Below are positions 1 to 4,755 of a DNA stretch of 5,151 bases, piece after piece. The notes below the pieces were generated by a model, which saw only the letters and a program-made list of their open reading frames with translations, was not told where the DNA came from and did not search any database. Every line of letters begins with the position of its first letter. The first letter of the stretch is position 1. Source of the stretch: Candidatus Hodarchaeota archaeon (GTDB lineage Archaea > Asgardarchaeota > Heimdallarchaeia > Hodarchaeales > YT1-057); the NCBI GenBank assembly GCA_016839955.1, contig JAEOTI010000703.1, positions 1 through 5,151 of the forward strand, in the 5' to 3' direction. The translations under genes and the position numbers were made by a program.

Positions 1-73
1 CGTCGAACCCTTTAGTTGTTATAAGAAAAGTCTTGATAGACCTTGGTACATTCTCATCCAATAAAAATCTCAC
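1..73 (-). CDS. DUF5615 PIN-like toxin, N-terminal part (cut by window edge)
   Basis: Only the first 24 codons are in the window. They read V-R-F-L-L-D-E-N-V-P and then R-S-I-K-T-F-L, ending T-K-G-F-D. The opening RFLLDENVP is the hallmark N-terminus of the DUF5615/COG4634 PIN-like family, whose early Asp is expected to be a metal ligand of the nuclease fold. Members are predicted RNase toxins paired with DUF433 antitoxins, which is exactly the arrangement here. The GTG start (73-71) shares four bases (GTGA) with the TGA stop of the upstream DUF433 gene, so the two are probably translationally coupled from one transcript. The family call is strong for so short a piece. Toxicity and RNA cleavage are inferred from the family, and whether the rest of the gene is intact cannot be seen. 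Confidence 0.85.
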   Translation of the reverse strand, partial: MRFLLDENVPRSIKTFLITTKGFD

Positions 74-321
74 GACTCGATTGACTTCTTAAAACTAAAA
101 TCTGTCAAATTCTCTAGTTTCATCTGTTCAAGTGCATCTTTTCCAATTTTCAAAGAAAAGACTATCATTTCTTTCGATAATGTTGGGTATTCATTTAAAA
201 TCTGTTTAATAGAATAATTCAATCCTAATAACTCATAAACTAGATTTACAGGTATGCGTGTCCCTTTAAATATGGGTTTACCTTGGAGTATCTCAGGATT
301 GGATTTAATTATTTCTGTCAT
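70..321 (-). CDS. DUF433 family antitoxin (VapB-like, COG2442)
   Basis: The 83-residue product from the ATG at 321 begins MTEIIKSNPEILQGKPIFKG and continues TRIPV. The 'NPEI-x-GKP-x-x-KGTRIPV' block followed by 'LLGLNYSIKQILNEYPTL' is the DUF433 signature, a small helix-turn-helix domain, and the length is normal for the family. DUF433 proteins are predicted antitoxins that neutralise a DUF5615 PIN-like toxin and probably repress their own promoter. The toxin start overlaps this stop codon by four bases. An in-frame TTG at 333 would add four residues (LLKL as read, M first if used). I prefer ATG 321 because the family motif starts immediately after it and a TATA-like element lies about 25-30 bp upstream, giving a nearly leaderless message. 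The C-terminus (about residues 62-83, rich in Lys and Phe) is probably the toxin-contacting tail; that part is inference. Confidence 0.9.
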   Translation of the reverse strand: MTEIIKSNPEILQGKPIFKGTRIPVNLVYELLGLNYSIKQILNEYPTLSKEMIVFSLKIGKDALEQMKLENLTDFSFKKSIES

Positions 322-342
322 CAGTTTCAACAAGGAATAGAT

Positions 343-358
343 GTTTATATTATATTAA
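343..358 (-). promoter_or_regulatory. TATA-like promoter of the toxin-antitoxin operon
   Basis: Read on the minus strand this is TTTAATATAATATAAA, a strong archaeal TATA-box-like stretch. A start site about 25 bp downstream would fall near 325, just before the antitoxin ATG at 321, so the message would have almost no leader. Antitoxin autorepression at this site is plausible but not shown by the sequence. Confidence 0.5.
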
Positions 359-372
359 AAAGCTTCACAATG

Positions 373-382
373 TTATATATAG
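373..382 (+). promoter_or_regulatory. TATA-like element, rightward (divergent)
   Basis: The sequence TTATATATAG faces away from the toxin-antitoxin promoter. A start site about 25 bp downstream would lie near 403-408, directly before the GTG at 409 of a small candidate ORF and about 130 bases before the aldo/keto reductase start. It could serve either or both. The call rests on sequence resemblance only. Confidence 0.35.
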
Positions 383-408
383 TTGACAAGTATTTATTAG
401 GTTTTTTT

Positions 409-504
409 GTGTGGAAACTCGTCAGCCCTTTCATGGAAGGCAATCCCAAGGAAGCCGGAAGTGTGCCCCATCATATTGGAATAAACAACCATTTTTATCC
501 ATAA
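409..504 (+). CDS. possible 31-residue small protein, unrecognised
   Basis: Starting at GTG 409 the frame reads M-W-K-L-V-S-P-F-M-E-G-N-P-K-E-A-G-S-V-P, then HHIGINNHFYP and TAA. I do not recognise it. Points in favour: a TATA-like element lies 27-36 bases upstream, which fits a leaderless message; and the stretch 411-500 has 42 G+C in 90 bases, clearly richer than the AT-rich flanks, with codons such as GAA GGC, CCC AAG and GCC GGA. Points against: it is very short, the same frame stays open upstream into the antisense of the antitoxin gene, and the opposite strand also has an open frame here. It may instead be a remnant of a larger lost or imported gene. It lies 31 bases upstream of the aldo/keto reductase start, so a leader-peptide role is conceivable but unproven. 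Confidence 0.22.
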   Translation: MWKLVSPFMEGNPKEAGSVPHHIGINNHFYP

Positions 505-535
505 ATGAGTAAGTCATTCAGAACGGTTAAATGAA

Positions 536-1474
536 ATGCAAACCATTGAAATCGGAAAAACCGATCTAAAAGTATCTCGAATAGGCTTAGGAACACTTGC
601 ATTTGGTCATCCAACAAAAGGAATTCAAAATAAAGAAGAAATCCATAATTGTCTTAATTTTGCCCTCGATAATGGTATTAATTTAATAGATACTGCAGAG
701 GAATATTCCCATGGTTTGACAGAGAATTATATTGGTGAAGTAATAAAAAAACGAGGAGATCGTGAAAATCTCGTATTGGTTACGAAAGTTTCCTACACTC
801 ACTTAAGTTATCAAGAAGTCATAAAAGCAGCTAATCTAAGTTTAGAGAGATTACACACAGACTATATAGATGTATATTTAGTTCATTGGCCCAATTGTTA
901 CTTTCCCATCTCTGAAACGATGAAAGCAATGGATTATCTTTTAACTGAGGGAAAAATAAGATATGTAGGTGTGTCAAATTATCATAATGCATTAGTAAAA
1001 GAAGCTATGGATAATTTACAGAATGGAGAGATAATAGTTAATGAACTAGAATACAATCTAATTAATCGGAATATTGAGAAAGAAATTCTCCCATTTTTAA
1101 GACAACAAGAAATTACTGTTCTGGCATATTCTCCATTATTGAGTGGGTTTCTCTCAACTATTTATGATGAAAACACAATCTTTCCGGAAAATGATTTTCG
1201 AAAAAATCTGGAACTATTTAAAGATAAAGAGAATTTTAATAGATCACAAAAGCTATTTGAAACAATGAGACAAATTGCTAAGAAGAATGATGTTAGCCCT
1301 GCTGAAGTAGCGATTAATTGGTTACTAAAAGATAAAGACATAATTCCAATCCCCGGAGCAAAGAAAAAAAGTCAAATAGAAAGCAATATTCATGCTACTC
1401 AATGGAATTTAACCAAGGATGAAATATCTCGATTAACAACTCTTACAAATGATCTTGAATTGAATTGGTGGTAA
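536..1474 (+). CDS. aldo/keto reductase
   Basis: This complete 312-residue protein has the usual length of the NAD(P)H-dependent aldo/keto reductase family, a (beta/alpha)8 barrel that reduces aldehydes and ketones in the cytosol. The catalytic tetrad is intact: Asp52 and Tyr57 in 'LIDTAEEY', Lys84 in 'LVTKV' and His117 in 'YLVHWP'. Other family marks are 'LGLGT'-like IGLGT (16-20), 'IRYVGVSNY' (141-149), 'NELEYNLINR' (169-178, usually NQ-x-x-YN), 'LAYSPLLSGFL' (196-206) and the cofactor-phosphate loop 'IPIPGAKKKSQIESN' (270-284). There is no signal peptide. The start is ATG 536; an ATG at 531 is in another frame. No clear Shine-Dalgarno sequence precedes it, and its promoter may be the distant TATA-like element at 373-382. 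It stands alone, with no neighbour that hints at a substrate, so the physiological substrate is unknown. Confidence 0.95.
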   Translation: MQTIEIGKTDLKVSRIGLGTLAFGHPTKGIQNKEEIHNCLNFALDNGINLIDTAEEYSHGLTENYIGEVIKKRGDRENLVLVTKVSYTHLSYQEVIKAANLSLERLHTDYIDVYLVHWPNCYFPISETMKAMDYLLTEGKIRYVGVSNYHNALVKEAMDNLQNGEIIVNELEYNLINRNIEKEILPFLRQQEITVLAYSPLLSGFLSTIYDENTIFPENDFRKNLELFKDKENFNRSQKLFETMRQIAKKNDVSPAEVAINWLLKDKDIIPIPGAKKKSQIESNIHATQWNLTKDEISRLTTLTNDLELNWW

Positions 1475-1489
1475 TTTTTCTTCTCCTTT
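1475..1489 (+). terminator. T-rich candidate terminator after the aldo/keto reductase
   Basis: TTTTTCTTCTCCTTT follows directly after the TAA stop. Archaeal RNA polymerase commonly stops on such oligo-T runs without a hairpin. No stem is visible here, so the call rests on the T-run and its position. Confidence 0.4.
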
Positions 1490-1605
1490 GTTAATAAGTG
1501 AGTCGTAATCATTAGTGAGAATCAAATTTGAATCATTGAAGGGTTCTTAGGTTTTCATTTTTGATTTATTGGTCACGTTTAAAGTGTTTTAATAAAAAAA
1601 AATCG

Positions 1606-1615
1606 TTATAAAAAG
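1606..1615 (+). promoter_or_regulatory. TATA-like box upstream of the broken zinc-protein gene
   Basis: TTATAAAAAG is a close match to an archaeal TATA box. The expected start site, about 25 bp on, is near 1636 and coincides with the imperfect palindrome at 1624-1645. It would give a leader of about 95 bases before ATG 1732, so it may be the old promoter of the decayed gene. Confidence 0.4.
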
Positions 1616-1623
1616 AAGAAACT

Positions 1624-1645
1624 GGTTTTCTTTAAGAAAATAACC
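1624..1645. repeat. imperfect inverted repeat, possible operator
   Basis: GGTT (1624-1627) and AACC (1642-1645) flank the near-perfect palindrome TTCTTTAAGAA (1628-1638), with three unpaired bases on the right side. Its position over the start site predicted from the TATA-like box at 1606-1615 suits a repressor site, although an RNA stem is also possible. Confidence 0.3.
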
Positions 1646-1731
1646 CAATTACGCCAAACAGCCGCTAGAACGTCAAAATCTCATTTAGAAACAGTGATTT
1701 GAAACCCAATTTCCTCATCCTCACATACAAA

Positions 1732-2064
1732 ATGATGGCTCACAAACATCTTAAAGACGGAGATCGTTTTGTACTTATTGTTAGATGGCTTTTAAAACAA
1801 GCAAGTTGATATGAGAGACAGGATGGGAAGGATATATGGAACCCAATCCAAATTCCTTGTCCTTATTGTAACGATATTGTTTAATGTGATGAATGTGCAA
1901 CTAGACCGCGTTATTATGTTGATTTCCCAATTAATCCGTTTTTAACTTGTCTCTGTCAAGATTGCATGGATGAACGGCATAATTGGGCTCAAAAGAATCA
2001 ATATGAAGATTCCATGCAACATGCAGAGGTAATCATATTTAAACAGACGGAATTTTATTATTAA
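1732..2064 (+). pseudogene. decayed small zinc-binding protein gene (two in-frame stops)
   Basis: One frame from ATG 1732 (or ATG 1735) to TAA 2062-2064 reads as a protein of about 110 residues broken by TGA at 1807-1809 and TAA at 1882-1884. The part after 1810 looks clearly coding. Cysteine pairs C-P-Y-C (codons at 1858 and 1867) and C-D-E-C (1885 and 1894) are five residues apart with the TAA between them. They are followed by 'ATRPRYYVDFPINPF' and then a C-L-C-Q-D-C cluster (1948-1965) and 'MDERHNWAQKNQYEDSM'. This resembles a zinc-ribbon or treble-clef metal site, but I recognise no named family. The segment 1732-1806 (MMAHKHLKDGDRFVLIVRWL and a few residues more) is less certain to belong. 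Both stops are one substitution from sense codons (TGA from CGA or TGG; TAA from CAA, GAA or AAA), so point-mutation decay is the simplest reading. Sequencing error, two separate small ORFs and recoding remain alternatives. Confidence 0.6.
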
Positions 2065-2074
2065 TTAGAAAATA

Positions 2075-2105
2075 AGAGTTTACTCAGCTAAATCAGAGTT
2101 TTACT
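2075..2105. repeat. paired AGAGTTT(T)ACT direct repeat upstream of the GTPase
   Basis: AGAGTTTACT (2075-2084) and AGAGTTTTACT (2095-2105) begin 20 bases apart, about two helical turns, so both would face the same side of the DNA. The first copy also contains the inverted pair GAGT-TT-ACTC (2076-2085). They lie between a TATA-like stretch (TTTATTATTAATTAG, 2054-2068) and the GTPase start, which suits a transcription factor site. This is inference from position. Confidence 0.3.
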
Positions 2106-2116
2106 TGGTGTGTGTT

Positions 2117-2671
2117 TTGTCGAGTAAATATCAGCTTAAGCTAATATTAATTGGTGATGGTGGCGTCGGTAAAACTTCTTTGGTTCAACAATTCATTCAT
2201 TCCCGCTTTGCTCATGACTATCAAATGACCATTGGTGTCGATATTTCCGCTAAAACTGTTGATTTGGGCGATTACAAAGTTCAACTAACAATTCATGATA
2301 TAGGCGGACAAGATAAGTTTGCCCCTCTTCGTGGGACCTTTTATAAGGGAGTTAATATTGCAATGGCAGTATATGATATTACTCGTAAGGAATCTCTTTT
2401 TAGTTTAAAGAATAAATGGCTACCAGAATTAAGAGAGTTTAGTCCGGCCTCTCAAGATCCTGAGAAAGATGTTAAAATCGCGTTTATTGGAAATAAAGCA
2501 GATTTAAAGAAACTACATAGTATTACCGAAAAAGAAGGTCAAGGATTAGCTGATTCTTTCAACGCTGTAACTCACATTTGGACATCTGCAAAAGAAAATA
2601 TGAATGTAGATGATAGCTTCTCACATCTAGCTCGTTTGTACCTCAAGGATGAAAAAGGTGTCGATAGCTAG
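2117..2671 (+). CDS. Rab/Arf-like small GTPase of Ras superfamily
   Basis: The product from TTG 2117 has 184 residues. All five GTPase motifs are present: G1 P-loop GDGGVGKT (13-20), G2 Thr38 in 'MTIGVD', G3 'HDIGGQD' (60-66, catalytic-type Gln65), G4 'GNKAD' (125-129) and G5 'TSAKEN' (156-161). It should be a cytosolic nucleotide-dependent switch; its partners are unknown. 'TIGVDI' matches the Rab switch-I signature, whereas 'DIGGQDKFAPLRGTFYKG' is closer to Arf switch II than to the Ras/Rab 'WDTAGQE'. There is no Gly2 for acylation, no N-terminal amphipathic helix and no C-terminal cysteine (end EKGVDS), so no eukaryote-type lipid anchor is visible. No ATG is available. I prefer TTG 2117 because GGTG lies 6 bases upstream and the protein then starts MSSKYQLKL; TTG 2105 and GTG 2108 would add 4 or 3 residues. 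Such GTPases are abundant in Asgard archaea. Confidence 0.95.
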   Translation: MSSKYQLKLILIGDGGVGKTSLVQQFIHSRFAHDYQMTIGVDISAKTVDLGDYKVQLTIHDIGGQDKFAPLRGTFYKGVNIAMAVYDITRKESLFSLKNKWLPELREFSPASQDPEKDVKIAFIGNKADLKKLHSITEKEGQGLADSFNAVTHIWTSAKENMNVDDSFSHLARLYLKDEKGVDS

Positions 2672-2672
2672 A

Positions 2673-4298
2673 CTAGTAGCCTATTGCACATCCATCTTTT
2701 CGAGGATCTGATCCACCAGAGAGAACCTGAGTTTTATGATTTATCTGGATAAGTTGACCCCCTCCAAAATGACGAATGGGAATCCATTTGATTTGTTGCC
2801 CTATCCGCATTAGTTGAAGTATAGTATTATTAGGAAAACCGATTTCAAGAGAAATTGTTCCAGAAATATCAGGATACCGGCTATCAAAGAAGTAATTAAA
2901 GCGTGGAGCTTCTACTGCTTCTTGGACATTGAGTTCAAAATCAATGATGTTACTAACGACCTGTAAATGGGCTTGTGCTTGGTGTTCTCCTCCCATTATT
3001 CCAAAAACAAGATTTACTTGATTCTCTTTAGCTATCATTGCAGGAATAATTGTATGGAATGGTCTTTTTCTTGGAGCCACAACATTTAGATGTTCAGGAT
3101 CGAGAGAAAATAACGCTCCTCGATTCTGTAATGCAATTCCAGTATCTCCTGCAACTATGCCAGAACCAAAACCATAATACAGGCTATTAATAAAAGAGAC
3201 TCCATTAAATTCTTTATCTACCACTGCAAAATAAGTTGTATCTTCACCATATGAAACTTTTCCCGGAGAAGGATCCTTTAATGATTTGGTTAATGAAATT
3301 AATCTACTTCGTTCTTTTGCATAGTCCTTTGAAAGGAGTTCAGATATTGGCACTCGGACACATGACGGATCAGCATTATACTGGTGTAAATCCGCGTAAC
3401 TTAATTTCACGGATTCCATTTGAGAATGCAGGTGCTGAAAGCTTCCCCATTCCTTCAGATCAAAGTTTTCTAGGATATTCAAACCAATTAATGCTGCAAT
3501 ACCTTGACCATTAGGTGGGCATTCAAAAATTGTATAATCCTTATATTGAGTAGAGATTGGTTTTTCCCAGGTCGAGCTACCTAATCCAGATTCAAGATCA
3601 TCTTTTGTTAGAAAACCACCGTATTTTTGAACTATTTTGACAATTTTATTAGCAATTTCACCAGTATAGAAAACCTCGGGTCCATTTTGTGCAATGAGAT
3701 CGAATGTTTTTGCTAAATGAGGTTGTTTGAAGATGGTACCTGTTTCAGGGGCTTTACCGTCAATAAGATAATTTAGTTTTGCTTCTTCAGTAGCAGAAAG
3801 TTTGGTTGTTGCGTTGTTCCAATAGAAAGCTATAGACTCATACACAGGAAGGCCTTTTTCAGCAAATTCTATAGCTGGATGTAAAACATCTTTCAATTCC
3901 ATCGTACCATATTTTTCAAGTAGTTGGCACCATCCGTCTAATGCTCCTGGAACCGTAGTTGGTGCTCCACCTTGGCGTGGAATTGAGTCATCTTCTACAA
4001 CTTTTGAAACGGCTTCTAGAGTCATATTACTACCAGAACGACCACTGGCATTGAGCGCATGGATCTGATTTGCTTTTCCTCCTAGGGTTAATAAAACAAA
4101 AGCATCTCCACCAATTCCAGTCATCATTGGTTCTACAATATTGAGGGTTGCTGCGGTGGCAATCGCAGCATCAATAGCATTACCTCCTTTTTGTAGGATT
4201 GAAACTCCAGTTTGTGCTGCTAAGGGGTGACTAGCTGCTACAATACCATTTGTACTATGAACAACAGATCTCCCAGTCTTACGATTACCCGTCCACAT
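2673..4298 (-). CDS. gamma-glutamyltransferase family protein (glutathione hydrolase-like, Ntn-hydrolase)
   Basis: This complete 541-residue protein belongs to the gamma-glutamyltransferase family, which is made as a precursor and cuts itself to expose a Thr nucleophile. The expected cut is before Thr354 in 'GEDTTYFAVVD', giving a large chain of about 353 and a small chain of about 188 residues. Family marks are 'NGIVAASHPLAAQTG' (17-31), 'GGNAIDAAIATAATLNIVEP' (38-57), 'TGIGGDAF' (60-67), Arg87 in 'NASGRSG', 'PNGQGIAALI' (262-271), 'GFGSGIVAGDTGIALQNRG' (376-394), 'FGIMGGEHQAQAH' (432-444) and the end 'GGSDPRKDGCAIGY'. The pattern 'LQNRGALFSLDP...APRKRPFHTIIPAM' resembles the YwrD-like branch rather than secreted E. 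coli GGT. There is no signal peptide, so it is probably cytosolic. The substrate (glutathione, other gamma-glutamyl compounds or an acylated amine) cannot be decided. The ATG follows GAGATGA (4311-4305) by 6 bases. Its stop lies one base from the stop of the convergent GTPase gene. Confidence 0.95.
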   Translation of the reverse strand: MWTGNRKTGRSVVHSTNGIVAASHPLAAQTGVSILQKGGNAIDAAIATAATLNIVEPMMTGIGGDAFVLLTLGGKANQIHALNASGRSGSNMTLEAVSKVVEDDSIPRQGGAPTTVPGALDGWCQLLEKYGTMELKDVLHPAIEFAEKGLPVYESIAFYWNNATTKLSATEEAKLNYLIDGKAPETGTIFKQPHLAKTFDLIAQNGPEVFYTGEIANKIVKIVQKYGGFLTKDDLESGLGSSTWEKPISTQYKDYTIFECPPNGQGIAALIGLNILENFDLKEWGSFQHLHSQMESVKLSYADLHQYNADPSCVRVPISELLSKDYAKERSRLISLTKSLKDPSPGKVSYGEDTTYFAVVDKEFNGVSFINSLYYGFGSGIVAGDTGIALQNRGALFSLDPEHLNVVAPRKRPFHTIIPAMIAKENQVNLVFGIMGGEHQAQAHLQVVSNIIDFELNVQEAVEAPRFNYFFDSRYPDISGTISLEIGFPNNTILQLMRIGQQIKWIPIRHFGGGQLIQINHKTQVLSGGSDPRKDGCAIGY

Positions 4299-4304
4299 AC
4301 TATT

Positions 4305-4311
4305 TCATCTC
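4305..4311 (-). promoter_or_regulatory. ribosome binding site of the gamma-glutamyltransferase gene
   Basis: On the minus strand GAGATGA ends 6 bases before ATG 4298. It differs by one base from GAGGTGA, the core complement of the 16S rRNA tail. It supports this ATG over the out-of-frame ATG at 4308, which hits a stop after two codons. Confidence 0.5.
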
Positions 4312-4350
4312 AAAAAAGATAAAAGACCTAACGAAAAAATGGAAAAAGGG
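4312..4350 (-). terminator. T-rich runs between the elongation factor-like and gamma-glutamyltransferase genes
   Basis: Read on the minus strand, the 61-base gap has three T-runs (CCCTTTTTCC, ATTTTTTCG and CTTTTTTG). They could end the upstream transcript in archaeal fashion. No convincing TATA box for the downstream gene is visible, so read-through into it is also possible. Confidence 0.3.
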
Positions 4351-4359
4351 AGAGGAGAT

Positions 4360-4620
4360 TTAATCTTTTACTAAGTAGACTTTATCATTTGGGCGGACTC
4401 GTTCAGGAACTTTAATTCCTACTTCTTGCCCAGCTGTAACATTGTCAACTTTCTGCCGATCAATTTCCAACGACTCTATTGTGATTGTAAAATTCGTTGT
4501 AGCTCCGGTAAAATGAAGTTTATCACCGATTTTAAATCCTGCTCCAGATACTTTTATTGCCGCAACACTTGGTTTTACAAAAAAAGTAAAGATTTCACCA
4601 ACTAATTCTTCTTCAACCAA
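4360..4620 (-). CDS. translation elongation factor-like protein (EF-Tu domain 2-type beta-barrel)
   Basis: The product has 86 residues and starts MVEEELVGEIFTFFVKP. Further along are 'GFKIGDKLHFTGATTNFTITIESLEI' (28-53; Gly31-Asp-x-Lys, then GATT) and 'VTAGQEVGIKVPERVRPNDKVYLV' (60-84; AG-x-EVGIKV). This is the lone beta-barrel that corresponds to domain 2 of EF-Tu/IF2-type translation GTPases, without a GTPase domain, and known as a separate small archaeal and bacterial family of that name and size. Its function is not established; ribosome or tRNA contact is only suggested by the fold. The start codon is TTG 4620-4618: on the minus strand GAGGGT (4633-4628) lies 7 bases upstream, and the conserved barrel begins straight after. 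It is followed, 61 bases on, by the gamma-glutamyltransferase gene on the same strand, and it is divergent from the gene at 4752. Confidence 0.88.
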   Translation of the reverse strand: MVEEELVGEIFTFFVKPSVAAIKVSGAGFKIGDKLHFTGATTNFTITIESLEIDRQKVDNVTAGQEVGIKVPERVRPNDKVYLVKD

Positions 4621-4627
4621 TTTAATG

Positions 4628-4633
4628 ACCCTC
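4628..4633 (-). promoter_or_regulatory. ribosome binding site that fixes a TTG start
   Basis: On the minus strand GAGGGT stands 7 bases before TTG 4620 of the elongation factor-like gene. No ATG or GTG in the right frame precedes the conserved domain, so this site decides the start. Confidence 0.6.
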
Positions 4634-4681
4634 TTGTTTACTTAAGTAATAATTCCTTGGCCCTGGACGCGTTATGGACCA

Positions 4682-4698
4682 GATCACGAGTTTTGATC
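4682..4698. repeat. inverted repeat GATCA-N7-TGATC in the divergent intergenic region
   Basis: GATCA (4682-4686) and TGATC (4694-4698) form a perfect 5+5 inverted repeat with a 7-base spacer, about midway between two divergent genes (starts at 4620 and 4752). The motif CGAG recurs nearby (4687, about 4705, about 4717). A shared operator is possible, but short repeats of this size also occur by chance. Confidence 0.25.
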
Positions 4699-4730
4699 AG
4701 ATATCGAGTATAGTTACGAGTCTTTATTAG

Positions 4731-4738
4731 TTATAAAG
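4731..4738 (+). promoter_or_regulatory. TATA-like box, rightward
   Basis: TTATAAAG is a good archaeal TATA match. The usual 25-base spacing would put the start site near 4757-4760, slightly inside the TTG 4752 frame. So either an upstream element (AGTATAGT, about 4707-4714) drives the gene or its true start differs. The conflict is left open. Confidence 0.3.
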
Positions 4739-4755
4739 CTTTTGAAAGCTTTTGA
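4736..4755 (+). repeat. 10-base tandem duplication AAGCTTTTGA x2
   Basis: AAGCTTTTGA occurs twice head to tail (4736-4745 and 4746-4755). Each copy carries a TTG, at 4742 and 4752. Because the unit is 10 bases, the two TTGs are in different frames; only the second opens the long reading frame. The duplication therefore touches the start region of the downstream gene. Confidence 0.6.

Larger units (their letters stand above)
1490..1731. other. non-coding stretch with candidate promoter elements
   Basis: Between the aldo/keto reductase and the decayed zinc-protein gene I see no protein-like frame and no tRNA or other RNA gene. It contains a 10-base palindrome TCAAATTTGA (1522-1531), two copies of AATCATT (about 1507 and 1532), an A-run at about 1593-1602, a TATA-like box (1606-1615) and an imperfect palindrome (1624-1645). 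The frame of the downstream broken gene is open back to 1669 but without a standard start before 1732. Confidence 0.5.

Noticed and set aside
283..408. Plus-strand open frame leading into the small ORF at 409
   Set aside because: Its first part is antisense to the well-supported DUF433 gene and the rest lies in the promoter region; only the part after GTG 409 has unusual composition.
505..534. Nine-codon ATG frame just before the aldo/keto reductase
   Set aside because: It is too short to support and has no ribosome binding site; its ending close to the next ATG is easily due to chance.
1681..1749. Minus-strand 22-codon ATG frame (MFVSHHFVCEDEEIGFQITV), with an open stretch continuing past its TGA
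   Set aside because: It looks mildly protein-like, but it is very short, interrupted by a stop, and lies opposite the start of the zinc-protein frame; there is no support from motifs or a promoter.
1885..1892. TGTGATGA resembling a box C of a C/D guide RNA
   Set aside because: No matching CTGA box D at a suitable distance and no C'/D' pair were seen, and the bases are explained by the CDEC-coding frame.
1811..1945. Plus-strand ATG frame of 44 codons with a hydrophobic middle
   Set aside because: It is out of frame with the cysteine-cluster reading, which has a far more protein-like pattern over the same bases; the hydrophobic look comes from the AT-rich shift of that frame.
1475..2104. Possible tRNA, CRISPR or insertion-sequence remnant in the largest gap
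   Set aside because: No cloverleaf with a T-loop consensus, no regularly spaced repeats, and no terminal inverted repeats or transposase motifs were found by eye.
3236..3514. Plus-strand open frame of 92 codons
   Set aside because: It lies wholly opposite the gamma-glutamyltransferase gene, which has clear conserved motifs here; the frame has no family features.
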